This document shows positions 1 through 7,518 of a stretch of DNA of 64,000 nt, in pieces; position 1 is the first letter of the stretch, and the number at the start of each line of letters is the position of its first letter. This DNA comes from JBDHWG01 sp046328505 (GTDB taxonomy: Bacteria > Chloroflexota > Anaerolineae > Epilineales > JAHCIE01): contig JAXLWL010000004.1 of assembly GCA_046328505.1 (NCBI GenBank), positions 310,001-374,000 of the forward strand, read 5' to 3'. The notes below the pieces were generated by a model that was given only the letters and a program-made list of their open reading frames with translations, had not been told where the DNA came from and did no database searches. Both the position numbers and the translations under genes were made by a program.

Positions 1-406
1 TCAGGTCTCCGTAGGCGAGCACGAGCGGTCCCTTGTTGGCGCTCACGACGTCCAGTCCTCGCTCCAGGGCAGTGCGAATCACGTCCAGTCCCGGCTGTCC
101 CGTCTTTAGGTCCGTGAGGGTTGACTCTAGCAGAACGTCCGCACCGTCAAGCGCCGCGATAGGCCCCTCGCCTGGCCGTCCGCCTGAGTACCCTGCTACG
201 CCAACGCCCGACTCCTTGAGTCGGAGCAAGGCCGCCGCATCGATGCCGTCGTGATTGACGACGACCCCGGAGCGATCCGCCGCCGAGACGAGGAGCATGT
301 CTATGCCGTAGCGTTCGCGGACGACGTCGCCCTTGTCGCGCATGAGCTGAAGAAAGCCACGCCCGACATTGCCGACACCGGCGAGAGCTATCCGGACTGT
401 TCGCAT
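1..406 (-). CDS. hom: Homoserine dehydrogenase, N-terminal part (runs off the left edge)
   Basis: NAD(P)-dependent reduction of aspartate semialdehyde to homoserine, in the Thr/Met/Ile branch of the aspartate pathway. The reading frame starts at the ATG complementary to 404-406, 9 bases after an AAAGGG ribosome binding site, and stays open for 135 codons to the window edge. Residues 10-15 read GVGNVG, the Rossmann dinucleotide-binding loop. Near residue 125 the segment SANKGPLVL matches the family's ANK-[GA] motif after the cofactor domain. The substrate-binding domain and any ACT domain lie outside the window. The gene is divergent from the next one, so their promoters share about 90 bases. 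Confidence 0.88.
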   Translation of the reverse strand, partial: MRTVRIALAGVGNVGRGFLQLMRDKGDVVRERYGIDMLLVSAADRSGVVVNHDGIDAAALLRLKESGVGVAGYSGGRPGEGPIAALDGADVLLESTLTDLKTGQPGLDVIRTALERGLDVVSANKGPLVLAYGDL

Positions 407-437
407 AGCAGACCCTTTCTGAAGCGTACCTTCGGAC

Positions 438-466
438 TTGCCCCGCCGACGGATACAGGCTAGAAT
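438..466 (+). promoter_or_regulatory. Promoter for the gene at 496
   Basis: TTGCCC at 438-443 and TAGAAT at 461-466 are separated by 17 bases. They lie about 30 bases before the start codon at 496, with an AGGAGG ribosome binding site between. The -35 match is only moderate. Confidence 0.45.
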
Positions 467-495
467 ACAGCGCGACGACCCGCCCAGGAGGCACC

Positions 496-879
496 ATGAG
501 CGCCGCACAGTACTGGTTCGAGAAGACTCCGGCCAAGAGCGCGTACGACATCTCTGAGCACATCCGCCAGAGCTTCTGGCGCAACGGGCTCGGCTCGGCG
601 TGGTTCCAGGTGACCCGCGCCGAAGCGCCTTACACCGCGCTCGGCCGCTGGCAGGATGAGGTCTTCATGTTCGAGTGGGAGCCGCTACGCTACCTTGTCC
701 TGCGCATGCCCAAACATGAGAAGGCCGTCGAAGACGCTTTCTCACGCGTCCTCGGCTTCAAGCCTATCTTTCGATACACTGAAGGCGACCAATCGGTCGT
801 CGAGTGGCGGCAAGCCGGACGCGCCGATCGCTGGAATGAGCTTGTGCGCCGTGGTCAGCCAGACCTGGCGCGTGTTTAG
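496..879 (+). CDS. Hypothetical protein, 127 aa
   Basis: I do not recognise the family. The start is well supported by AGGAGG five bases upstream. The protein is soluble, with no signal peptide or membrane segment, and is rich in Trp and Arg. A plausible alpha/beta fold comprises an N-terminal helix, strands around FQVTRAEAPY and VFMFEW, then a helix KHEKAVEDAFSRVLGF. It is a single-gene unit divergent from homoserine dehydrogenase. It could be a small conserved regulatory or nucleotide-binding protein, but nothing in the sequence shows this. Confidence 0.7.
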   Translation: MSAAQYWFEKTPAKSAYDISEHIRQSFWRNGLGSAWFQVTRAEAPYTALGRWQDEVFMFEWEPLRYLVLRMPKHEKAVEDAFSRVLGFKPIFRYTEGDQSVVEWRQAGRADRWNELVRRGQPDLARV

Positions 880-966
880 TCTCGCCTTCCGCGCGGTGAA
901 TGGGGTCAATTATACCCATAAGCCGTCCTGCCCGTCCAATGTCCTTAGGGATCGAGGAGATGCTCT

Positions 967-1425
967 GTGAAACGCCCGACCGGCATCACAATACTTGCCC
1001 TGATTGCCATCATCGGTGGGGTGCTCGTGACCCTGTTCTCGGGCGTCTTTCCACTGCCGGGCGCGGAGCCGCCGACGGGTGTCGAACAGCAGGCAATGGC
1101 CGTTGGCCTGCTCGTCGGCGGGATCCTATGCGTCGCGTTCGGCATCGCGGCGTGGTTCACGCGTACCTGGGCGTATTGGCTGGGTATCGTCGCCGGCGGC
1201 GTCTTGCTCGCCTCGGCCGCGTTGAACCTCTGGCGCGGCGTTCCCTCGATGGGCTCGACAATTGCCCTGGGTTTGGCGGCGGGCATCCTCTACTTGCTTG
1301 TTCGCCCGAAAGTGCGGCGGGCGTTTGTCGTGGCCTCAACACCTCCCGTTCCACCGCCCGCGCCGGCCGGCGGCGCTGCCACCGGACGCCGCAACGCCAT
1401 CCGACGCAAGCCGCGCCGACACTAG
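967..1425 (+). CDS. Four-TM membrane protein, unknown function
   Basis: A GTG start at 967 follows a GAGGAGA ribosome binding site. The 152-residue protein has about four hydrophobic segments (roughly residues 5-27, 43-64, 69-90 and 97-113), then a Pro-rich and strongly basic C-terminal tail ending in RRNAIRRKPRRH that probably stays in the cytoplasm. No catalytic motif is visible. It resembles the many small DUF-type integral membrane proteins of this phylum. The basic tail may contact phospholipid or nucleic acid, which is inference only. Confidence 0.7.
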   Translation: MKRPTGITILALIAIIGGVLVTLFSGVFPLPGAEPPTGVEQQAMAVGLLVGGILCVAFGIAAWFTRTWAYWLGIVAGGVLLASAALNLWRGVPSMGSTIALGLAAGILYLLVRPKVRRAFVVASTPPVPPPAPAGGAATGRRNAIRRKPRRH

Positions 1426-1514
1426 GCGCGGCTTAGTTCTCTCTTCACGTACCAGCCTCAAACGGCGTAGAATACTCTCAATCTTATTTGTCACCGCAAT
1501 AAAGGAGTTGCGAC

Positions 1515-2282
1515 ATGCAAATCCAGGGATCGAGCGCGCTCGTCACCGGCGGCGCGTCTGGGCTAGGAGGAGCGACGGTGCGGCGGCTGGCTTCCCAGGG
1601 CGCGCGCGTCGTCATCGCGGACGTCAACGAGGCGACCGGCCAGGCGCTTGCCGCGGAGCTTGGCGACAGCGTCGTGTTCGTCCGAACTGACGTCACCGAC
1701 GAGGCGAGCATGACTCAGGCGGTCCAGACGGCCGTAGAGCGCTTCGGCGGGCTGCGAATTCTCGTCTGCTGCGCTGGGATCGGTCCGCCGCAGCGAATCC
1801 TGGGCAAGGACGGGCCGCACGACCTCGCGTTCTTCAATCGGGTCATCCAGGTCAACCTGATTGGCACGTTTAATGCGCTGCGGCTAAGTGCGGCAGTGAT
1901 GGCGCGGGGCGAGCCGGGTGAGGACGGGGAGCGCGGCGTTGTCGTCAATACCGCGTCGGTGGCTGCCTTCGACGGCCAGATTGGTCAGGCCGCCTACAGC
2001 GCCTCCAAGGGGGGCATCGTGGGCCTGACCCTGCCCGCCGCGCGCGAGCTGGCGCGGTTCGGCATTCGCGTCGTCACAGTCGCCCCCGGCTTGTTCGACA
2101 CGCCGTTGATGGCTGGGCTGCCGGAGGCGGCGCGGCTCTCCCTGGGCCAGCAGGTGCCGTTCCCGTCACGCCTGGGCAACCCGGATGAGTACGCCGCGCT
2201 CGTACAGCATATCGTGGAAAACCGCATGCTCAACGGCGAAGTGATTCGCCTCGACGGCGCTATCCGCATGGCGCCAAAGTAA
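1515..2282 (+). CDS. SDR-family dehydrogenase (3-hydroxyacyl-CoA type II-like)
   Basis: Classical short-chain dehydrogenase/reductase of 255 residues. The cofactor motif TGGASGLG lies at 11-18, and Asp36 after beta-2 points to NAD(H) rather than NADPH. The active-site set is Asn114, Ser148, Tyr161 and Lys165 (YSASK). The C-terminal half (PGLFDTPL, then VPFPSRLGNPDEYAALV) is typical of 3-hydroxyacyl-CoA dehydrogenase type 2/HSD10 proteins, which act in fatty acid or branched-chain amino acid breakdown. An AAAGGAG ribosome binding site precedes ATG 1515. No other beta-oxidation gene is adjacent, so the substrate is inferred from the family only. Confidence 0.85.
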   Translation: MQIQGSSALVTGGASGLGGATVRRLASQGARVVIADVNEATGQALAAELGDSVVFVRTDVTDEASMTQAVQTAVERFGGLRILVCCAGIGPPQRILGKDGPHDLAFFNRVIQVNLIGTFNALRLSAAVMARGEPGEDGERGVVVNTASVAAFDGQIGQAAYSASKGGIVGLTLPAARELARFGIRVVTVAPGLFDTPLMAGLPEAARLSLGQQVPFPSRLGNPDEYAALVQHIVENRMLNGEVIRLDGAIRMAPK

Positions 2283-2364
2283 AGTTGAATTTCGTATCAG
2301 ACACGTGTCACATTTTGGGCGTCTCAGTTGCTTTATACATGAGTAAGAGCAGGGAGACGACCGG

Positions 2365-2892
2365 ATGGTCTCACTCGTGAGCCGAGTTGGCGTAGTTTCT
2401 CGCTCGGAGGCCGATCGGGCCTTCGAGCGTCTCTTTCAAGCCGAATACCAGCGCGTTGTGACGATCGCCTACCGCATCCTGGGCGACGCGGCGGAGGCGG
2501 AGGATGTGGCGCAGGATGTGTTCTACGACTTCCACCGCCACCATGCCCCCGATGCTCCGTACGCCGCGCCGTGGCTGCACAAGGCGGCGGCGCACACGGC
2601 GTACAATGCAGCCAGGAGCCGCGCACGGCGCGAGCGCCCGGTTGATGTAGAGACGCACGCCGCGATCGATCCACAACGCGCGCTGGAGCAAGTGGAGGCT
2701 CGCCGCGAGGTGCGCGAGGCCATGAGTCGGCTGTCGGAGCGCAGCGCGACGGTCCTCATGCTCCGCTACGGTGGCTTGAGCTACGCCGAAGTCGCCGAGG
2801 CGCTGGATGTCGGCGTCAACCAGGTCGGTACCCTACTCAACCGCGCCGAAGCCGCGTTACGAAGGGAGCTCAGCCGTGGGACATCTCGATGA
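2365..2892 (+). CDS. ECF-type RNA polymerase sigma factor
   Basis: A 175-residue sigma-70 family protein with only regions 2 and 4. Region 2 (about residues 27-60) contains the core-binding helix with EAEDVAQDVFYDF. Region 4 (about 113-172) contains the helix-turn-helix LSYAEVAEALDVGVNQVGTL. The last 17 bases overlap the start of the zinc-finger anti-sigma gene, the usual coupled arrangement for an ECF sigma and its membrane antagonist. The next two genes encode an ABC exporter, which is probably within the regulon. The start at ATG 2365 follows AGGGAG. Confidence 0.9.
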   Translation: MVSLVSRVGVVSRSEADRAFERLFQAEYQRVVTIAYRILGDAAEAEDVAQDVFYDFHRHHAPDAPYAAPWLHKAAAHTAYNAARSRARRERPVDVETHAAIDPQRALEQVEARREVREAMSRLSERSATVLMLRYGGLSYAEVAEALDVGVNQVGTLLNRAEAALRRELSRGTSR

Positions 2893-4108
2893 CGGCACTT
2901 TGCGCCGCCTGGTGGATGAAGGTCGCGCCTCGTCTCTGACCGAGGCCGAGGATCGTCACCTGGCCGGTTGTCCTCGCTGTCAGGCTCGCTTCGCCGAGAT
3001 CGAGGGTCTATCCCACGCGGCCGCCGCGCGCCTGGTGGGTCCGGCGCCGTCGGTGGACGTGGCGGCGGGGCTGGCGCGGCTGCAGCGGCGCATCGACGTC
3101 GAAGAAGCCATGCGCAACCGTGTCTGGTATGAAAGGATTCGCCCGATGACTCAACGTTGGATCAAGCCCGTCGTGGCTGTCGCAGCGGTCGCCGCTGTGG
3201 TAGCCCTGCTCATTTTCAGCCCATTGGGGACGTATGCCCAGGGCTTCCTGAACCTCTTCACCCCCAAGCAGTTCGTCGCTGTGCCGGTGACCCAGGACCA
3301 GATGCAGACGCTGCCGGACCTGAGCGCGTACGGTACGATGGCGCAGAACACGCCCGCGAAACCGCAGCCAATGGGGAGCCTGGATGAAGCGGCGCAAGCC
3401 AGCGGTATCCACGTCGTAGCGCCGTCGTCGCTACCGGCGAGCGTCCCCAACACGCCGAGCTACTACGTGATGCCGGCTCACAGCAACACGTTCACGTTCA
3501 GCGCCGAGAAGGCGAAGCAGACTGCTATCGCGAAAGGGCTGGCCGCGCCGGCCATGCCCACCAACATCGACGGCAGCACCCTGACGGTGAACGCCAATCC
3601 CGTCGCAATTGTGGCGTATGGCAACTCGCAGATGCTCAATGGAATGATGGGCAAGAATACCCGTCCCGCGTCCGCTCCTGCGAATGGCAGCTCTGCCAAC
3701 GCTCAGGCGAAGGCTGCCTCTCCGAAGGAGACGGCCGCGGAAGCCAATCGCGTAGCCGCCGAGGCGCCGTCTCTCGTCGTGATGCAGACGCGCGCGCCGG
3801 TGGTAACTTCGTCCGGCGTGACCGTGAAGGAGTTGCAGCAGTACCTTCTGAGCCAGCCGGGCATCTCGCCCCAGCTCGCCGCCGCGATCGAGAGCATCGC
3901 CGATCCCAACTCGACTATGCCGGTGCCTGTGCCGGTCAACAAGGTGACGTCGCAAACCGTCACGGTCCAGGGCGTCAATGGCCTCATGCTCGGCGACTCG
4001 ACTGGGCTGGGTAGCATCGTGATGTGGCAGAAGGACGGTATTGTCTACGTCGTCGGCGGGCAGGTAAAGGACAGCGAGGCCCTCAGCGTTGCCAATTCCC
4101 TCCACTAA
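2876..4108 (+). CDS. Membrane-bound zinc-finger anti-sigma factor
   Basis: GTG 2876 is chosen because AGGGAG lies just upstream and the zinc-finger domain begins directly after it. An in-frame start at 2807 would sit deep inside the sigma gene. Residues 28-35 give H-x3-C-x2-C, the zf-HC2 anti-sigma zinc site that holds the sigma factor at the membrane. One membrane helix lies at about 98-118. The remaining 290 residues face outward and are Ala/Pro/Ser-rich, with a folded C-terminal part (VNGLMLGDSTGLGSIVMWQ). Anti-sigma ectodomains of this size usually sense envelope stress, but the ligand cannot be read from sequence. Overlap with the sigma gene implies translational coupling. Confidence 0.88.
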   Translation: MGHLDDGTLRRLVDEGRASSLTEAEDRHLAGCPRCQARFAEIEGLSHAAAARLVGPAPSVDVAAGLARLQRRIDVEEAMRNRVWYERIRPMTQRWIKPVVAVAAVAAVVALLIFSPLGTYAQGFLNLFTPKQFVAVPVTQDQMQTLPDLSAYGTMAQNTPAKPQPMGSLDEAAQASGIHVVAPSSLPASVPNTPSYYVMPAHSNTFTFSAEKAKQTAIAKGLAAPAMPTNIDGSTLTVNANPVAIVAYGNSQMLNGMMGKNTRPASAPANGSSANAQAKAASPKETAAEANRVAAEAPSLVVMQTRAPVVTSSGVTVKELQQYLLSQPGISPQLAAAIESIADPNSTMPVPVPVNKVTSQTVTVQGVNGLMLGDSTGLGSIVMWQKDGIVYVVGGQVKDSEALSVANSLH

Positions 4109-4133
4109 TGACTTGGCCGGAGTGTCTCCCTCC

Positions 4134-5105
4134 ATGAACGGAGGGAGCGCTCCGGCGGTTCGTACTCTCAACCTGGTCAAGCGCTACGGCGCGACGACCG
4201 CTCTCGCCGGGCTGACGATGACCGTTCAGCGCGGCGAGATTTTCGGCTTCCTCGGGCCAAACGGCGCCGGCAAGACGACGGCGGTCAAGCTGCTCATCGG
4301 CCTGACGCGGCCGACCGCGGGTGAGGGATGGGTGCTGGGCGCGCCGCTGGGCGACCGGGAGACGCGCCGCCGGGTCGGCTATCTGCCGGAGCTGTTCCGC
4401 TACCAGGACTGGCTCTCGGCGCGGGAAGTTCTGCGCCTCCACTGCCGCCTGGTCGGCGTCCCTCGCGAGCGTCAGGCGGAGGAAATCACCCATGCCCTGG
4501 AAACTGTCGGCCTGGCGCAACGCGCTGACTCGCGAGTCGGCACGTTCTCCAAGGGCATGCAGCAGCGCCTCGGGCTGGGCGTCGCCCTGCTGGGCCAGCC
4601 CGATCTCATCTTCCTGGACGAGCCGACGTCCGCCCTGGACCCGGTCGGCCGCGCCGACGTTCGCCAGATCGTGCGCTCGCTCAAGGAGCGCGGCGCGACG
4701 GTCTTTCTGAACTCGCATCTGCTGAGCGAGGTCGAGCAGGTGTGCGACCGAGTCGCCGTCGTGGACAAGGGGCGTGTTATCACGGAGGGCAGCATCGCCG
4801 AGGTCGTCGGCGGCAGCCACGCCGTCCGCCTGCGCATTCCTGGCGCCAACGCCGACGTTCGCGCCACCCTGGCGCGCTATGGTCCGCTGTCCAGCGAGGG
4901 CGAGTGGCACACGATCGGCAACCTGGATGAGGCGCGCATCCCGTCCCTGGTTGCCGATGTCGTGCGTGCGGGAGGGCAGGTCTATGCGGTCGAGCCGCGC
5001 CACCATACTCTCGAAGATCGCTTCCTACAATTGCTCGAAGACCCCTCACCGTCTCCTTCGGTTGATAAGGCGAACGCGGAGAAGAGTGACGAGGTGGCGC
5101 TGTGA
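4134..5105 (+). CDS. ABC transporter ATP-binding protein
   Basis: A 323-residue ATPase of the ABC-2 exporter type. It has Walker A GPNGAGKTT, an unusual signature FSKGMQQR in place of LSGGQ, Walker B LIFLDEPTSALDP and a switch histidine in NSHLLSEVEQ. The C-terminal 90 residues are the regulatory extension common in CcmA/NatA-like ATPases. ATG 4134 is preferred over TTG 4089 and GTG 4122 because it places about 12 residues before the first strand, but the ribosome binding site is weak, so the start is uncertain. The gene follows the anti-sigma gene and precedes its permease at 5131. Confidence 0.85.
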   Translation: MNGGSAPAVRTLNLVKRYGATTALAGLTMTVQRGEIFGFLGPNGAGKTTAVKLLIGLTRPTAGEGWVLGAPLGDRETRRRVGYLPELFRYQDWLSAREVLRLHCRLVGVPRERQAEEITHALETVGLAQRADSRVGTFSKGMQQRLGLGVALLGQPDLIFLDEPTSALDPVGRADVRQIVRSLKERGATVFLNSHLLSEVEQVCDRVAVVDKGRVITEGSIAEVVGGSHAVRLRIPGANADVRATLARYGPLSSEGEWHTIGNLDEARIPSLVADVVRAGGQVYAVEPRHHTLEDRFLQLLEDPSPSPSVDKANAEKSDEVAL

Positions 5106-5130
5106 GGTGCTACTTTCGAGAGGACGCGGC

Positions 5131-5988
5131 GTGCCTGTCCTGATTATTGCTCAACTCACTCTGCGTGAGATGCTCCGCCGCCGGGTCGTTCTGGCGGCGT
5201 TCGTGCTGACGCTGCTTGTGTTCGGCCTGACGGCCTGGGGCTTCCACAAGCTCCCCGAATTGCCGTGCGGCGGACAGCCGTGCTCCACGACGGTGTTGCG
5301 CACCATCGCGTCTGTCTTCACCATTTTGCTCATGTTCATGTTCAGCTTCATCATCGCCCTGGGAGCGGCCTTCCTTGCCGCGCCGGCAGTCGCCGGCGAC
5401 GTCGACTCGGGGATCGCTCTGGCGATGCTGCCGCGCCCGATTCGCCGCAGGGACGTCGTCGTGGGCAAGTGGCTCGCTCTCTCAGCGCTCATCGTCGCGT
5501 ACACGTTGGTGGTGTGTGGCGTCGAGTTCGCGATCACCCATTTCACCCTCGATTACCTGCCGCCAAACCCGGCGCTGGCGATGTTCTTCATCGCCTGGGA
5601 GGGCATTGCCCTGCTCACGCTGGCTCTGGCCGGCAGCACCCGGCTCGGTCCCATCGCGTGTGGGATCATCGCGGTCGTCCTGTTCGGCGTGGCGTGGGTG
5701 CTGGGGGTGGCGCAGCAGATCGGTCTCGTGTTCGAGAATCAGACCATCGTCAATATCGGCACGGTATCGACCCTCATCCTGCCTACGGATGGGTTGTGGC
5801 GGGCCGCGCTGTATGCCCTGGAGCCGGCCGTCCTTCTCGCGGCGGGTGGCGCAACGGCGCGGGCCGAGGTCGGCAACCCGTTCATGGTCGGCGGTCCACC
5901 GACGACGGCCTTTCTCGTCTGGGCCGTGCTCTGGATCGCGGCGGTCCTGGCGCTGGCGGTGTACAGTTTCCAGCGCCGCGATCTTTAG
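5131..5988 (+). CDS. ABC-2 type permease
   Basis: A 285-residue integral membrane partner of the upstream ATPase. GTG 5131 is chosen because GAGAGGA precedes it at good spacing and the protein then begins with the amphipathic helix LIIAQLTLREMLRRRVV typical of these permeases. About six membrane segments follow, at roughly 27-45, 73-100, 125-145, 155-195, 210-235 and 258-280. The cytoplasmic motif DVDSGIALAMLPRPIRRRDVVVGKW is the conserved loop of NatB/YtrC-like ABC-2 proteins. The substrate is unknown. The link to an ECF sigma/anti-sigma pair suggests an envelope-stress or antimicrobial-peptide exporter. Confidence 0.82.
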   Translation: MPVLIIAQLTLREMLRRRVVLAAFVLTLLVFGLTAWGFHKLPELPCGGQPCSTTVLRTIASVFTILLMFMFSFIIALGAAFLAAPAVAGDVDSGIALAMLPRPIRRRDVVVGKWLALSALIVAYTLVVCGVEFAITHFTLDYLPPNPALAMFFIAWEGIALLTLALAGSTRLGPIACGIIAVVLFGVAWVLGVAQQIGLVFENQTIVNIGTVSTLILPTDGLWRAALYALEPAVLLAAGGATARAEVGNPFMVGGPPTTAFLVWAVLWIAAVLALAVYSFQRRDL

Positions 5989-6072
5989 TGGGGTCGCCTA
6001 GTCAGTGAAGCGTGAGCGAATCAATCGCTCGCTGTTGCATTCGAGTGTCGGAGCTGCACAAGTGTTGTCTTC

Positions 6073-6116
6073 CTGCGCGAGATTGCTTCGGCGGCACAGC
6101 CCGCCTCGCAATGACC
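6073..6116. repeat. Short dispersed-repeat-like element
   Basis: The segment has the form GCGAGATTGCTTCG then a GC-rich middle then CCTCGCAATGAC. Its ends are partly inverted (GCGAG...ATTGC against GCAAT...CTCGC). This layout recurs in intergenic regions of many unrelated bacterial genomes. No second copy is visible in this window. Confidence 0.4.
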
Positions 6117-6123
6117 CGGCAAC

Positions 6124-6156
6124 AAAAAACAGGCGCGAGATTCGGTCTCGCGCCTG
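6124..6156 (-). terminator. Intrinsic terminator of the SWIM gene
   Basis: An 11-bp stem (CAGGCGCGAGA at 6130-6140 with its complement at 6146-6156) closes a TTCGG loop. On the minus strand it is followed by a run of six T (complement of 6124-6129). It sits 34 bases after the SWIM gene stop. Confidence 0.85.
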
Positions 6157-6189
6157 CTTCGTTTGTGTATGTTATTGTAACTTTACGAC

Positions 6190-6447
6190 TTACGACGGTT
6201 GAAGCTCTTCAGTCCACTCAGGCGGGATCATCACGCCCAGGAGCCTTTCCAGCGTCATTGTGTGGGAGCAGTAGTGACGATGCGCAAAATAGTCGCAGTC
6301 ACAGTGCCACTCACCCTTGGCGTAGGTCACTGTGTGTGCACGGTGGTCGCCTTGCACGGTGGCAGTGAACTGGCTGAACACAACACGACTTGGCTCCGCT
6401 GAGTAGCGGCGCGCCTTCTCAATCTTGCTGATGATCGCCGAGTCCAT
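6190..6447 (-). CDS. Stand-alone SWIM zinc-finger protein
   Basis: An 85-residue protein consisting almost only of a SWIM domain. C49, C51, C60 and H62 form the C-x-C-x8-C-x-H zinc site in WHCDCDYFAHRHYCSH. The preceding beta segments (VVFSQFTATVQG, HTVTYAKGEW) are the usual N-terminal strands of the fold. SWIM domains are predicted to bind DNA or protein, and in bacteria most are fused to SWI/SNF helicases. Here it is free and monocistronic, with its own terminator and a 170-base leader holding a promoter and a hairpin. The ribosome binding site GGAGGA is at ideal spacing to ATG 6447. Confidence 0.85.
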   Translation of the reverse strand: MDSAIISKIEKARRYSAEPSRVVFSQFTATVQGDHRAHTVTYAKGEWHCDCDYFAHRHYCSHTMTLERLLGVMIPPEWTEELQPS

Positions 6448-6485
6448 GCATATCCTCCTATAACTGACTTGCTTTTAAACGCACA

Positions 6486-6519
6486 AGGAGCATCCTGGCC
6501 TGATGGCCGGGATGCTCCT
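6486..6519 (-). terminator. Leader hairpin between the upstream promoter and the SWIM gene
   Basis: AGGAGCATCC plus GGCC pairs with GGCC plus GGATGCTCCT (a 14-bp stem with one mismatch, TGAT loop). On the minus strand it is followed by TTGTGCGTTT. It lies between a predicted promoter at 6630-6659 and the SWIM start at 6447, so it could end a small RNA or act as a leader attenuator. Confidence 0.55.
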
Positions 6520-6623
6520 CATCGTAAGCGGACCAAAGCCTGCTTATCGCTTGAAACAGGCATACGGGGCAAATCCCTCCGACGGATCCAATGGAGTGGC
6601 ATCTACGCTGCTCCACCCTATTG
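6486..6623 (-). ncRNA. Candidate structured leader or small RNA upstream of the SWIM gene
   Basis: The predicted transcript from the promoter at 6630-6659 has several possible helices: TGGAG with CTCCA, GCCTG with CAGGC, AAGCG with CGCTT, and the terminator hairpin. Its 5' GGAGCA can also pair with the TGCTCC of the terminator's distal arm, a layout that would allow switching. I could not match it to a known riboswitch, 6S, SRP or tmRNA core. No coding frame fills the region. Confidence 0.35.
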
Positions 6624-6629
6624 CGGGAT

Positions 6630-6659
6630 AGTATACACCCGGTCTCGCGGGGGAGTCAA
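6630..6659 (-). promoter_or_regulatory. Promoter on the minus strand for the leader/SWIM transcript
   Basis: On the minus strand TTGACT (complement of 6654-6659) is followed after 18 bases by TATACT (complement of 6630-6635). The predicted start of transcription is near 6623, about 175 bases before the SWIM start codon. Confidence 0.6.
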
Positions 6660-6696
6660 CAATTCTTGCCCGCCGGGTGCCCTACGGAGTCAAAGT

Positions 6697-7518
6697 TTAA
6701 GGTTTTTTCACAAGCAGTGCGTAGACGTCGCGCGTGCTCCAACCGGCGTCCTGCGCCACGCTGCGCGCCGCCTCGCGCCCGCGCTTCCCGCTCGCCAGGG
6801 CCGCGTCGAGGGCCACGCGCACGGCGGCCTCGTCCCATACGTCGGTGACGGCGGGCGCTCCGCCGACCACGAGGGTGAACTCGCCGCGCGGCTCGACTGC
6901 CGCGAAGTGCGCCACCGCATCGCCCAGGGTTCCGCGCCAGACTTCCTCGTAGAGCTTGGTCAGCTCGCGCGCGACGGCGATAGGGCGGTCGCCCAGGATG
7001 GCGTACAGGTCGGCCAGCGCGTCGCGCAGCCGGTGCGGTGTCTCGAACCACACGAGGGTATACGGCAGCGCTGCGGCGGCCCCGATCGCGCTGCGGCGGT
7101 CAGACGGCCGCCGCGGGAGAAAGCCCAGGTAGGTAAAGGCTTCGGTGGGGAGGCCGGAGACGGCGAGGGCGCTCAGCAGAGCCGAGGCGCCGGGCACCGG
7201 CACCACCCGAATGCCGCGCCGAATCGCGGCGGCGATGAGCGGGGCGCCGGGGTCGGAAATACCGGGCATGCCCGCCTCGGAGACGAGGGCCATGTCGCCT
7301 TCGCCCAATCGGTCGAGGAGCCGCTCGATCTTGGCTGGCTCGGTGTACTCGTGGTAGCTCGTCAGGGGCGTGTGGATGTCGAAGTGCGTCAGCAATCGGC
7401 GCGTGGTGCGCGTGTCCTCCGCGGCGATGACCGCGACTTCGCGCAGCACGCGCACGGCGCGAAACGACATGTCTTCCAGGTTGCCGATAGGGGTTGCTAC
7501 GATGTAGAGGGTACCCAT
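6697..7518 (-). CDS. rsmI: 16S rRNA (cytidine(1402)-2'-O)-methyltransferase
   Basis: RsmI methylates the 2'-O of C1402 in the 16S rRNA decoding centre using S-adenosylmethionine. The 273 residues match the family throughout: N-terminal TLYIVATPIGNLEDMS, then AEDTRTTRRLL, the SAM-pocket segment VSEAGMPGISDPG, and PGASALLSALAVSGL. Length is normal. The start codon lies directly after the stop of the DUF763 gene (TAAATG junction), so the two are translated as a pair. Nothing is missing from the active region. Confidence 0.95.
   Translation of the reverse strand: MGTLYIVATPIGNLEDMSFRAVRVLREVAVIAAEDTRTTRRLLTHFDIHTPLTSYHEYTEPAKIERLLDRLGEGDMALVSEAGMPGISDPGAPLIAAAIRRGIRVVPVPGASALLSALAVSGLPTEAFTYLGFLPRRPSDRRSAIGAAAALPYTLVWFETPHRLRDALADLYAILGDRPIAVARELTKLYEEVWRGTLGDAVAHFAAVEPRGEFTLVVGGAPAVTDVWDEAAVRVALDAALASGKRGREAARSVAQDAGWSTRDVYALLVKKP

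Noticed and set aside
147..584. A 145-codon open frame on the minus strand near the left edge
   Set aside because: It is out of frame with the homoserine dehydrogenase that shows clear motifs, and has biased Arg/Ala/Ser composition typical of high-GC antisense frames.
3431..5006. Long minus-strand frames antisense to the anti-sigma and ABC ATPase genes
   Set aside because: They have no recognisable domain and mirror the codon structure of strongly supported plus-strand genes.
6486..6640. tRNA, tmRNA, SRP RNA or cyclic-di-GMP riboswitch in the SWIM leader
   Set aside because: No TPsiC loop or CCA-side acceptor, no tmRNA core, no GGAA tetraloop region of SRP RNA, and the cyclic-di-GMP consensus does not fit on either strand.
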